DNA of 64,000 bases from Neptunicella plasticusilytica (lineage in GTDB: Bacteria > Pseudomonadota > Gammaproteobacteria > Enterobacterales > Alteromonadaceae). This document shows positions 46,611 through 54,183 of the stretch, piece after piece (the first letter of the stretch is position 1; every line of letters starts with the position of its first letter). The position numbers were made by a program, and so were the translations under genes. Under the pieces are notes generated by a model. It did no database searches. It was not told where the DNA came from and was given only the letters and a program-made list of their open reading frames with translations. The stretch spans positions 3,348,001-3,412,000 of the forward strand of contig NZ_CP150481.1 in the NCBI RefSeq assembly GCF_047922965.1, read 5' to 3'.

Positions 46611-46788
46611 GCAAAATGTCTGAATAGTCTCGCTTCAATAGATAGATAAAAATATCTCTAATATCATTTTGGGCGGGTGATAAAAACAGCAATACAGTTA
46701 GCAGAGGTACAGTATCAGCAACAATCTTGCTCCAGAACATTCTGCACACAACAACTCTGTCGGTACAACGATTCTGCGCCATGGCCTG

Positions 46789-48180
46789 TTGCTGGCTGGA
46801 TGGTTGGCAGTCTGGTATCTCAGTGCGTTAGTGGAGTACACCGCCCACGCCAGTGTCTGGTTTCCGCCAGCCGGATTGACTCTGGCAGCGCTATTTTTGT
46901 TGGGGATAGAAGTTGTCCCGACATTAATGATTGCAGCGTTGCTGGTAACGTTTCAGGCGGCCTCCGATTATCAAATTCCGCTGGATAATATCCAGCTTGC
47001 CAAAGCCGGATTACTGTTCGGTGTTGCCCATATTCTGCCCTACTATCTGACCGGCAAGTTACTGCGCTGGTTGTACGTCTGCAAGCAGTTAAGTTTGCCG
47101 CAATTTATCATCAGTTTTCTCGTCATTGCGGCCCTGGCGTCGTTATTGACAACACTTTGCGTTCTGGCCGCTCTTATCGGCTCGAATATGATGCCGCCGA
47201 CGGACTTTTATCAAACCTGGTTGCCATTCTGGATAGGCGATATGGCAGGTATTGTAGTATTAACACCGTTATTTACCGGCCTGCTAGGCAAGTTATTTAA
47301 AGATGCAAAATTTAACCTGAGCGAACTGATCGACAAGCAACAACTCACACCATCCCACCAGTACCAATACAAAATCGTCGGTTGTATCGTGCTGGTTATT
47401 TTATCCATGCTTTTGGCCAAAATAACCGGTGCGGAGGAAAGTGCCTTTGCTATCTTTTTTCTGGTTATCCCGCATATGTGGATTGCCTGCACTGAAAGCC
47501 CGTTATTCAGCTTCCTTAGTCTGGCGCTAACCAGTGTTATGATCGTATTTCTGGTGCATTTGCTAGGTTTGATGGACTATGTACTGGTTTATCAATTTGC
47601 CATCAATGTGATTGCGGCTAACACTATGTTCGGTGTCGCCATGCCAACATTGATCGAAGATAACCAATACCTGCGCAATATGGCCTATACCGATAGTCTC
47701 ACCCAGGTCGCCTCCAGGGAACATATTAAACAACGCGGAGAGCTGGAACTGCGCAGAGGCCAGTGGGAACAGCGGCCACTGGCGCTGATCGTATTTGATA
47801 TTGATCATTTTAAACATATCAATGACGAGTACGGTCACAGTGTCGGCGATCAAGCGCTTAAAATGATCTGTGAAACCGCACAACACTCGTTGCGTCCTGC
47901 TGATTTTCTAGGCCGTTTTGGTGGCGACGAGTTTGTGGTATTGCTGCCTGACACCGATTCAGAAGCAGCCATGATGGTTGCCGAGCGCATTTTACAACGA
48001 GCCAGACAAGTTAGAATCCCCTCAGGTGAAACCTTGACTATTAGCATCGGTATCGCCCAAATGGCGGAAAACGATGATTTCGATACATTATTTGAACAGG
48101 CTGACAAAGCCTTATATCAGGCTAAAAGAGCCGGACGTAATTGTATTTATGCTGATGCTCAACCAAATGACCCTGTGTAA
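46789..48180 (+). CDS. MASE1-GGDEF diguanylate cyclase
   Basis: A 463-aa membrane protein that makes cyclic di-GMP. Residues 1-290 form a MASE1 sensor domain with about eight helices (WFPPAGLTLAALFLLGIEVVP near the start). Residues 300-455 are a GGDEF domain: FGGDEFVVLLP is the active site, preceded by the inhibitory RxxD site (RPAD, five residues before). The start is uncertain. The first in-frame ordinary start is the TTG at 46789, which truncates the first helix. The frame is open back to 46702, with AGAGG at 46703-46707 and ATC at 46714 as a rare-start candidate. It feeds the PilZ proteins found elsewhere in the window. Confidence 0.88.
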   Translation: MLAGWLAVWYLSALVEYTAHASVWFPPAGLTLAALFLLGIEVVPTLMIAALLVTFQAASDYQIPLDNIQLAKAGLLFGVAHILPYYLTGKLLRWLYVCKQLSLPQFIISFLVIAALASLLTTLCVLAALIGSNMMPPTDFYQTWLPFWIGDMAGIVVLTPLFTGLLGKLFKDAKFNLSELIDKQQLTPSHQYQYKIVGCIVLVILSMLLAKITGAEESAFAIFFLVIPHMWIACTESPLFSFLSLALTSVMIVFLVHLLGLMDYVLVYQFAINVIAANTMFGVAMPTLIEDNQYLRNMAYTDSLTQVASREHIKQRGELELRRGQWEQRPLALIVFDIDHFKHINDEYGHSVGDQALKMICETAQHSLRPADFLGRFGGDEFVVLLPDTDSEAAMMVAERILQRARQVRIPSGETLTISIGIAQMAENDDFDTLFEQADKALYQAKRAGRNCIYADAQPNDPV

Positions 48181-48244
48181 TATTTAAGAATAGACATCAC
48201 CGGCATTTTATCTTCGCTGCCCTCATTGCGAGTCAATTGAACAA

Positions 48245-49375
48245 TTACCCTACCAATGCCAGCAATATACCTGCTGCCACAGCGCTTCCAAGTACACCCG
48301 CGACATTTGGTCCCATGGCGTGCATCAGTAAAAAGTTATGTGGATTGGCTTCCAGCCCCACTTTATTCACCACCCGAGCAGCCATGGGAACGGCAGAAAC
48401 CCCCGCAGCTCCGATAAGCGGATTGATTTTGCCGCCACTCATACGACTCATTAATTTGGCCATTAACACACCTGTGGCCGTGCCGATAGCAAAGGCCAGC
48501 GCTCCGAGTACCAAAATACCGAGGGTTTCGGCTTTCAGGAATTTATCCGCCGACATTTTTGAGCCCACCGCCAGTCCCAGAAAGATAGTCACAATATTGA
48601 TCAGCTCATTCTGGGCCGCACCGGATAAACGTTCAACCACGCCGGATTCACGCATCAGATTACCCAGACAAAACATACCCACTAACGGCGTAGCGGTGGG
48701 CAAAAACAGAATGGTTAACAGCAACACGCCCAAAGGAAACAGGATCTTTTCTTTTCTGGATACTTCGCGTAGCTGTTCCATCTGGATTTTACGTTCATCG
48801 ACGCTGGTCAAGGCTTTCATAATCGGCGGTTGAATAATCGGCACTAACGCCATATAAGAGTATGCCGCTACGGCAATGGCACCCAGTAAATCGGGGGCTA
48901 ATCGCGATGCCAGAAAAATCGCGGTGGGTCCATCAGCACCGCCAATAATGGCGATGGCGGAGGCTTCTTTCATACTGTATTCGAGTCCGGGAACATAATT
49001 AAGCGCAATAGCGCCAAACAAAGTCGCAAAAATACCGAATTGCGCCGCAGCTCCCAACAACAGCATTTTAGGGTTGGCAATCAACGCGCCAAAGTCGGTT
49101 AAAGCCCCCACTCCCATAAATATCAATAGTGGGAACACGCCTGTCTCAATCCCCACCGCATAGATATAGTGCAGCAATCCACCTGCATCGCTAAATCCGG
49201 CCAACGGAATATTGGTCAGTACCGCACCAAAACCGATAGGCAACAACAGTAAAGGTTCAAATTTACGCACTATGGCCAGATATAGCAGCAATCCGCCCAT
49301 AAACATCATAATGACCTGACCGGGTTCAAAATTGGCCAGCGCAGTGGAGTCCCACAATACCTGTAGCTTTTCCAC
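48245..49375 (-). CDS. oadB: Oxaloacetate decarboxylase beta subunit (sodium pump)
   Basis: Integral membrane subunit that couples decarboxylation of biotin-bound CO2 to sodium export. The 376-aa protein has nine or so helices and the conserved sodium-site segments: FMGVGALTDFGALIANPKMLLLGAAAQ, IGGADGPTAIFLASRLAP, and GKINPLIGAAGVSAVPMAAR near the C-terminus. The start is GTG, 4 nt after the oadA stop. It is the last gene of the oadG-oadA-oadB operon. Confidence 0.95.
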   Translation of the reverse strand: MEKLQVLWDSTALANFEPGQVIMMFMGGLLLYLAIVRKFEPLLLLPIGFGAVLTNIPLAGFSDAGGLLHYIYAVGIETGVFPLLIFMGVGALTDFGALIANPKMLLLGAAAQFGIFATLFGAIALNYVPGLEYSMKEASAIAIIGGADGPTAIFLASRLAPDLLGAIAVAAYSYMALVPIIQPPIMKALTSVDERKIQMEQLREVSRKEKILFPLGVLLLTILFLPTATPLVGMFCLGNLMRESGVVERLSGAAQNELINIVTIFLGLAVGSKMSADKFLKAETLGILVLGALAFAIGTATGVLMAKLMSRMSGGKINPLIGAAGVSAVPMAARVVNKVGLEANPHNFLLMHAMGPNVAGVLGSAVAAGILLALVG

Positions 49376-49379
49376 GCAA

Positions 49380-51155
49380 TCAGCCCATATTCAGTAATGG
49401 TTGACCGGACTGGACTGCGGTTCCTTCACTGACCAGAATATCGATGATTTGACCACTCTTCACTGCTCTAATTTCGGTTTCCATTTTCATCGCTTCCATT
49501 TTTAGCACCACATCACCTTCGACGACCTGTTCACCGGCCTTAACCAATATTTTGACAATATTGCCGGAGAGCGGCGCGTTAAGGGTTTCACCTCCCTGCA
49601 CCGAGGCGGATTGAGGCACAGGTTCGGCCTCCACCGGTTGGATGTTTTTTAAACTGCCACCTGCTGCCACCTCGACATCGTAAACTTTGCCATCGACCCT
49701 GACCGAATAATGCGAAGGTAGCTCAGCAGATACTGCTGGTGCAGGTTTGGCTGCCGATTCATTTTCCAGTTTGGGGGCAGGTTCAAACGCCTGAGGGTTA
49801 TCACGGTTTTCAAGAAACTTAAGACCAACTTGCGGGAATAAAGCATAGGTCAGTACGTCATCAATTTTATCAGCGGCCAAACGTAAACTGTTCTGTTCTG
49901 CCAGCTTGTCCAGCTCTGCGCTTAAGGCATCCAGTTCGTTATCAATTAAATCGGCCGGGCGACAAACAATCGGCTCGGCTCCATCCAGTACCCGCTGTTG
50001 CAACGTCTGATCAACAGGGGCAGAGGTAGTACCATATTCACCTTTGAGTACACCGGCAGTTTCTTTGGTAATACTCTTGTAGCGTTCGCCGGTCAGCACA
50101 TTCAGCACCGCCTGAGTGCCAACGATTTGTGAGGTTGGGGTGACCAAGGGTATGTAACCCAAATCTTTACGTACTCTGGGAATTTCCAGTAACACCTCAT
50201 CAAATTTATCTTCAGCGCCCTGCTCTTTTAGCTGACTTTCCATATTAGTTAGCATGCCGCCTGGCACCTGGGCGAGCAGAATGCGTGCATCCACACCTTT
50301 TAAGCTGCCTTCAAAACGGGCATACTTTTTACGTACTTCACGAAAGTAAGCGGCAATCTCTTCCAGCTCGACCAAATCCAGCCCGGTATCCCGCCCTGTA
50401 CCTTCGACAATCGACACCATGGTTTCGGTGGCACTGTGTCCGTAAGTCATACTCATGGATGAAATGGCGGTATCCAGCATATCAATACCCGCATCAATAG
50501 CTTTTTGATAAGTGGCGGTGCTAAGTCCAGTGGTTGCATGACATTGCATGGCAATAGGTACGCGTACGGTTTCTTTCAGACGGGTAATTAATTCTTCGCA
50601 TTCGTAAGGTTTGAGCAAACCAGCCATATCTTTAATACAAATGGAGTGCACCCCCAGATCTTCCAGTTTGCTGGCCATATCCAGCCAAACCGGTAACGAA
50701 TGGACCGGACTAACCGTATAGGAAATCGTTCCTTGCGCATGGGCGCCAACTTTAATTGCTGCAGCAATCGCCGTTTGTAAATTGCGCACATCGTTCATCG
50801 CATCAAAAATGCGGAACACATCCACACCGTTGGTATGCGCTCGCTCAACAAATTTTTCTACCACATCATCAGCATAATGCCGATAACCGAGCAAATTTTG
50901 GCCGCGTAATAACATTTGCTGACGGGTATTGGGCATGGCTTTTTTCAGCGCACGAATACGTTCCCAGGGATCTTCTCCCAGATAACGGATACAGGCATCG
51001 AAAGTGGCACCTCCCCATGATTCCACTGACCAGTAACCGACTTTGTCCAACTTTTCGGCAATCGGCAACATATCCTCGATACGCATGCGGGTTGCTAATA
51101 AAGATTGATGGGCATCCCTGAGCACCAGCTCGGTAATAGCAAGTGGATTGGCCAT
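49380..51155 (-). CDS. oadA: Oxaloacetate decarboxylase alpha subunit (biotin-containing)
   Basis: Carboxyltransferase that moves CO2 from oxaloacetate to its own biotin. The 591 aa comprise an HMGL-like TIM barrel (LVLRDAHQSLLATRMR, residues 11-26; IKDMAGLL and MQCHATTGLS for metal binding), a conserved carboxylase domain, and a C-terminal biotinyl domain after a Pro/Ala linker with the biotin Lys in EAMKMETEI. It is complete and of normal length. It is transcribed with oadG and oadB. Confidence 0.97.
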   Translation of the reverse strand: MANPLAITELVLRDAHQSLLATRMRIEDMLPIAEKLDKVGYWSVESWGGATFDACIRYLGEDPWERIRALKKAMPNTRQQMLLRGQNLLGYRHYADDVVEKFVERAHTNGVDVFRIFDAMNDVRNLQTAIAAAIKVGAHAQGTISYTVSPVHSLPVWLDMASKLEDLGVHSICIKDMAGLLKPYECEELITRLKETVRVPIAMQCHATTGLSTATYQKAIDAGIDMLDTAISSMSMTYGHSATETMVSIVEGTGRDTGLDLVELEEIAAYFREVRKKYARFEGSLKGVDARILLAQVPGGMLTNMESQLKEQGAEDKFDEVLLEIPRVRKDLGYIPLVTPTSQIVGTQAVLNVLTGERYKSITKETAGVLKGEYGTTSAPVDQTLQQRVLDGAEPIVCRPADLIDNELDALSAELDKLAEQNSLRLAADKIDDVLTYALFPQVGLKFLENRDNPQAFEPAPKLENESAAKPAPAVSAELPSHYSVRVDGKVYDVEVAAGGSLKNIQPVEAEPVPQSASVQGGETLNAPLSGNIVKILVKAGEQVVEGDVVLKMEAMKMETEIRAVKSGQIIDILVSEGTAVQSGQPLLNMG

Positions 51156-51157
51156 GG

Positions 51158-51409
51158 TTATTGTCCTTGTCGGTGTTGATGAATAGCCGCGCTAATGGCT
51201 GCAACAATATTGGCTGAAACAGCTTTATTACTGGCTACCGGCGTTCTGGTTGGCGTTGAAGGAATATCTGTATCAGGAAACTTGGCACAAATCGCCGCAA
51301 TTAAATTGACTGCTCCTATCAACAACACCAAAAATAGAAACACTACGACCATACCAACAACCATCAGCAAGGCCGCTTCATTCAGTAGAGTTGCGATGTC
51401 ATTTTCCAT
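51158..51409 (-). CDS. oadG: Oxaloacetate decarboxylase gamma subunit
   Basis: Small assembly subunit, 83 aa: one N-terminal membrane helix (MVVGMVVVFLFLVLLIGAVNLI) and a soluble tail ending SAAIHQHRQGQ, whose His residues match the zinc-binding tail seen in other OadG proteins. It lies 2 nt upstream of oadA, in the standard order. Confidence 0.92.
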   Translation of the reverse strand: MENDIATLLNEAALLMVVGMVVVFLFLVLLIGAVNLIAAICAKFPDTDIPSTPTRTPVASNKAVSANIVAAISAAIHQHRQGQ

Positions 51410-51543
51410 TTAAGTCATTCATTCTCAAGCTAAAACTGTTATCGATAAGTAACACGCTGATAGTGAAAAGACAACTTTTCGGCGGGTTCAACAGGGTATA
51501 ACAAATAAGAAAAAGTTTAGTCCAGCGCGCTCGAAAAAAGCGC

Positions 51544-52026
51544 TCAGGATTTATCTAATGCCTGCAATAATTCAGCTTCCAGTTGTTTGGAAAATTCTCT
51601 GGCGTGGATCGCATAAGATTCTAGCGCCTTGTCTTCCTCTGTTTGCGGGATCCAGGTCGGTACATCCACCGGATAACCAGAAGCATCATTGGCCACAAAG
51701 GAAATAATACAGCGGCAGGTATCTACCATATTATTTTTTTGTGGGTCACCGGATTTAACTGCAACAAAAATATTCATACTGCTATTACCGGTATGCACAA
51801 TCTTGGCATTTAACGTCACCATTTGCCCTACCAGTATGGGCCGGAAAAAACGGATCCCCCCAACCGAAACCGTTACGCAATAATAACCGCTCCATTGCGC
51901 AGCACAGGCATAACCAACCTGATCCATCCATTTCATTACGGCACCACCGTGCACCTTGCCACCAAAATTAACATCGGTCGGTTCAGCTAAAAACTGGAAG
52001 TTAATCTCTCTTTTGCTACCACTCAC
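51544..52026 (-). CDS. Hotdog-fold acyl-CoA thioesterase
   Basis: A 160-aa single-hotdog thioesterase of the YciA/BACH type. DVNFGGKVHGGAVMKWMDQVGYACA near residues 20-44 contains the catalytic Asp within the helix, and TVSVGGIRFFRPILVGQMVTLNAKI follows. I chose the GTG at 52026 because AGAGG then has 8-nt spacing. The GTG at 52035 overlaps that sequence. It probably hydrolyses acyl-CoA. It is a single gene downstream of oadG on the same strand, 134 nt before it. Confidence 0.88.
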   Translation of the reverse strand: MSGSKREINFQFLAEPTDVNFGGKVHGGAVMKWMDQVGYACAAQWSGYYCVTVSVGGIRFFRPILVGQMVTLNAKIVHTGNSSMNIFVAVKSGDPQKNNMVDTCRCIISFVANDASGYPVDVPTWIPQTEEDKALESYAIHAREFSKQLEAELLQALDKS

Positions 52027-52235
52027 TATTGCCACCTCTGATTCAAATTATCGAGTGAAGGGAATGTCTCTGAAGGCATCAAAAACACTTCAGCTAAATA
52101 ATAAATAACACAATTTACCTACCAGCGCATAGCAACGGCTTTTATGTTATCGAACGACATTTCAACACATCCTGTATAGAAAATAAGTGTTTTGTACAAA
52201 ATCACCGCACAAGGTGTTTTGACGCCAAAAAACCA

Positions 52236-52263
52236 TTGACTTCCACACCCGAATCATTAAACT
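52236..52263 (+). promoter_or_regulatory. Promoter of the tRNA locus
   Basis: TTGACT (52236-52241), 16-nt spacer, TAAACT (52258-52263), then a GC-rich discriminator GCGGCG typical of stringently controlled stable RNA genes. It lies 15 nt before tRNA-Ser. The second tRNA-Arg is also preceded by TATAGT and AATGCGGCG near 52504-52519 and may have its own promoter. Confidence 0.65.
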
Positions 52264-52278
52264 GCGGCGTCTCGAAAC

Positions 52279-52368
52279 GGAGAGATGGCCGAGTGGCTGA
52301 AGGCGCGCCCCTGCTAAGGGCGTATAGGTTAATCCCTATCGAGGGTTCGAATCCCTCTCTCTCCGCCA
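52279..52368 (+). tRNA. tRNA-Ser (GCU)
   Basis: 90 nt with encoded CCA. The acceptor stem GGAGAGA pairs with TCTCTCC and the anticodon loop CTGCTAA gives GCU. A long variable arm (TATAGGTTAATCCCTATC) marks a type II serine tRNA. Confidence 0.97.
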
Positions 52369-52372
52369 TTGT

Positions 52373-52449
52373 GCGTGTGTAGCTCAGCTGGATAGAGTAC
52401 CTGGCTACGAACCAGGCGGTCGGAGGTTCGAATCCTTCCACACGCGCCA
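52373..52449 (+). tRNA. tRNA-Arg (ACG), first copy
   Basis: 77 nt with encoded CCA. The acceptor stem GCGTGTG pairs with CACACGC and the anticodon loop CTACGAA gives ACG (inosine-modified, reads CGU/C/A). It lies 4 nt after tRNA-Ser and is identical to the second copy. Confidence 0.97.
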
Positions 52450-52536
52450 TTTTCGAAAAATGTTCAATATCAATTATTTTTCGCCACAATAAGCAATTAG
52501 CTGTATAGTTAATGCGGCGTTAAAACAAGTTTCCTC

Positions 52537-52613
52537 GCGTGTGTAGCTCAGCTGGATAGAGTACCTGGCTACGAACCAGGCGGTCGGAGGTTCGAATCCT
52601 TCCACACGCGCCA
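52537..52613 (+). tRNA. tRNA-Arg (ACG), second copy
   Basis: Identical in sequence to the first copy, 164 bp further on, separated by an 87-bp AT-rich spacer. It is followed by a terminator and then by the repeat array that reuses its 3' end. Confidence 0.97.
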
Positions 52614-52621
52614 TATTAGAT

Positions 52622-52650
52622 AAGCCTCGTCATATGACGGGGCTTTTTTT
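52622..52650 (+). terminator. Terminator after tRNA-Arg
   Basis: Hairpin of AAGCC/GGCTT around CGTC-ATAT-GACG with one T-G pair, followed by seven T residues ending at 52650. Confidence 0.85.
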
Positions 52651-52652
52651 AT

Positions 52653-52776
52653 GCGTGTGGTGGGATGAGAACCTCCGCAGGTTCGACAAATTTGACGGGA
52701 TCAAATTTGAACGCACGAAGTGCGGCCCGCAGGGTGGAGCACATGGATGTGCGGAATAATCCTTCCACACGCGCCA
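52653..52776 (+). ncRNA. tRNA-like element with intact acceptor stem (putative)
   Basis: First repeat unit. GCGTGTGG at 52653-52660 can pair with CCACACGC at the 3' end, followed by G-CCA exactly as in tRNA-Arg, but the interior is replaced. Four hairpins lie inside: GAACCT/AGGTTC (52669-52684), CAAATTTGA/TCAAATTTG (52687-52709), CGCAC/GTGCG (52712-52724) and GCACAT/ATGTGC (52739-52752). No D, anticodon or T arm is recognisable. A terminator follows at 52787. Whether it is transcribed or processed is unknown. Confidence 0.45.
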
Positions 52777-52786
52777 TATAAAATAG

Positions 52787-52819
52787 AAAAGCCCCAACGC
52801 AGTCCGTTGGGGCTTTTTT
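52787..52819 (+). terminator. Terminator after first tRNA-like unit
   Basis: AAAAGCCCCAACG pairs perfectly with CGTTGGGGCTTTT around a CAGTC loop, ending in six T residues. A second terminator 137 bp after the first suggests that transcripts cross the first repeat unit. Confidence 0.9.
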
Positions 52820-53479
52820 GTTTTATAGCCTGCATGAAGGATTTGAACCGACGAAGGAGGTTTGACAAAAATGCCTGGAGCATTTTTGAACGCACGAAGT
52901 GCGGCTCGAAGAGCGAAGCACATGGATGTGCGAAGTAATCCTTCCACACGCGCATAAATAATGACAATCCATCCTTCGACTACTCGTCCCTCGTGCTCAG
53001 GATGAACGGTTTCGGTTTTACCTTCCCTTTGCCGTAAACAAAGACCTTTTCAGATCTGCATAGCTGAGATTCGAGACAGAGGCGACGAGAAAGCACTAGC
53101 TGAAGGGATGTGCGAAGTAATCCTTCCACACACGCATAAATAATGGCAATCCATCCTTCGACTACTCGTCCCTCGTGCTCAGGATGAACGGTTTCGGTTT
53201 TATCTTCCCTTTGTCGTAAACAAAGCCTTTTCAGATCGGTATAGTGAGATTCGAGCCAGAGGCGACGAGAAAGCACTAGCTGAAGGGATCTGCGAAGTAA
53301 TCCTTCCACACACGCATAAATAATGATAATCCATCCTTCGACTACTCGTCCCTCGTGCTGAGGATGAACGGTTTTGGTTTTACCTTCTCTTTGCCGTAAA
53401 CAAAGACCTTTTCAGATCTGCATAGCGAGATTCGAGACAGGCACGGCAGTTGGCGCAACCAACAAAATATAAAGTGTCG

Positions 53480-54118
53480 CTATTTCTTCTTGCACTTAAA
53501 CTCGGGACTTTCCGCTCCCCATTTCAGTTTCGCTTCGCCCTGATGCTCCCAAAACAAAGTATTACGTCCCTGATATTTAGCGCCGCTGGCGGCCGGTTCG
53601 ATATACATCAACGACATGCTGTTTTGCCAACTGGCAATAATAGTTGCGGGATCTGAATGATAAAAGGTCACGCTTAATTCGTTATTATTTGGTACCTCAC
53701 ACTCAAAAGTTACCGGTCCATTACTGTCGACCAGCTTAAATCTGGCCTGCAACTCAGCAGTGCGCATATGGTACATATCGCTAACACACTCTGTCTTCTT
53801 CTCGGCTTTCCAGCATTCATCCCGGCCTTTTATCCATCCCCGTTGTTCCGCTGTGAGCAGTTCCAGCATCTGCCCTTTGACTTTACCTTTGGCTTGCTGA
53901 TAAATGTTGGCCAGTTGCTGATCAAACTCAGCCAGGATCTTATCCTGACAAACCATTTTCTCAATCGAACTGAGCTCATCACTACTGCAATCAAATGACG
54001 GGTTAGCCGTCGATGTTAGCGAACTGTCATCAGCATCTTGTGCCATAGCCAGACAGGTCGTCACCATCAAAATGCTTGCAGCTGTTATTGCTCTCACGGT
54101 TTGATTCAATCTGTTCAT
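53480..54118 (-). CDS. Exported lysozyme-inhibitor-like protein (LprI + MliC domains)
   Basis: A 212-aa secreted protein with a signal peptide (residues 1-26, ending AMAQ). Residues 40-120 match the LprI/DUF1311 Cys-rich helical domain (FDCSSDELSSIEKMVCQD, LLTAEQRGWIKGRDECW, CVSDMYHMRTAELQARF). Residues 128-212 look like an MliC-type c-type lysozyme inhibitor domain: FECEVPNNNELSVTFY at its start and FWEHQGEAKLKWGAESPEFKC at its end. Both domain families are periplasmic lysozyme inhibitors, so a defence against host or bacterial lysozyme is plausible. It is a single gene just past the repeat array. Confidence 0.85.
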   Translation of the reverse strand: MNRLNQTVRAITAASILMVTTCLAMAQDADDSSLTSTANPSFDCSSDELSSIEKMVCQDKILAEFDQQLANIYQQAKGKVKGQMLELLTAEQRGWIKGRDECWKAEKKTECVSDMYHMRTAELQARFKLVDSNGPVTFECEVPNNNELSVTFYHSDPATIIASWQNSMSLMYIEPAASGAKYQGRNTLFWEHQGEAKLKWGAESPEFKCKKK

Positions 54119-54183
54119 TTCGATTCCTGATTTATTGTTCGGCCACTTATTAGATGCCGATACTTCGTTTATTGTTACCCACG

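Larger units (their letters stand above)
52651..53440 (+). repeat. tRNA-Arg 3'-end repeat array (rtT-like)
   Basis: Four units after tRNA-Arg each contain its last 17-19 nt: 52758-52776 (19 nt exact, with CCA), 52937-52954, 53119-53136 and 53299-53316. With the two tRNAs (52431 and 52595) the spacing is 164, 163, 179, 182 and 180 bp. Units A and B share hairpins CGCAC-GAA-GTGCG and GCACAT-GG-ATGTGC just before the tRNA end. Later units form a tandem repeat of about 180-182 bp (2.7 copies), with a CATCCT...AGGATG palindrome in each. The layout resembles the 178-bp, tRNA-terminal repeats of E. coli tyrT. No convincing gene is present. Confidence 0.85.

Noticed and set aside
52630..52967. Minus-strand open frames of 88-105 codons across the tRNA-like units
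   Set aside because: They cover two terminators, a tRNA 3' end and RNA hairpins. Similar spurious proteins are common in databases at such loci; I see no coding signal.
52980..53309. 109-codon open frame on the minus strand across the 180-bp repeats
   Set aside because: It repeats with the repeat period (LQLVLSRRL twice), has no ribosome-binding site and encodes no recognisable fold; the frame is a by-product of the repeat unit, whose length is close to a multiple of three.
52651..53440. CRISPR array
   Set aside because: Repeats are long (about 180 bp), contiguous, tRNA-derived and without unique spacers; no cas genes are present.
52279..53440. tRNA-targeted integrative element
   Set aside because: Multiple tRNA 3' ends can mark att sites, but there is no integrase or cargo; the copies are regularly spaced at 163-182 bp, which fits tandem duplication instead.
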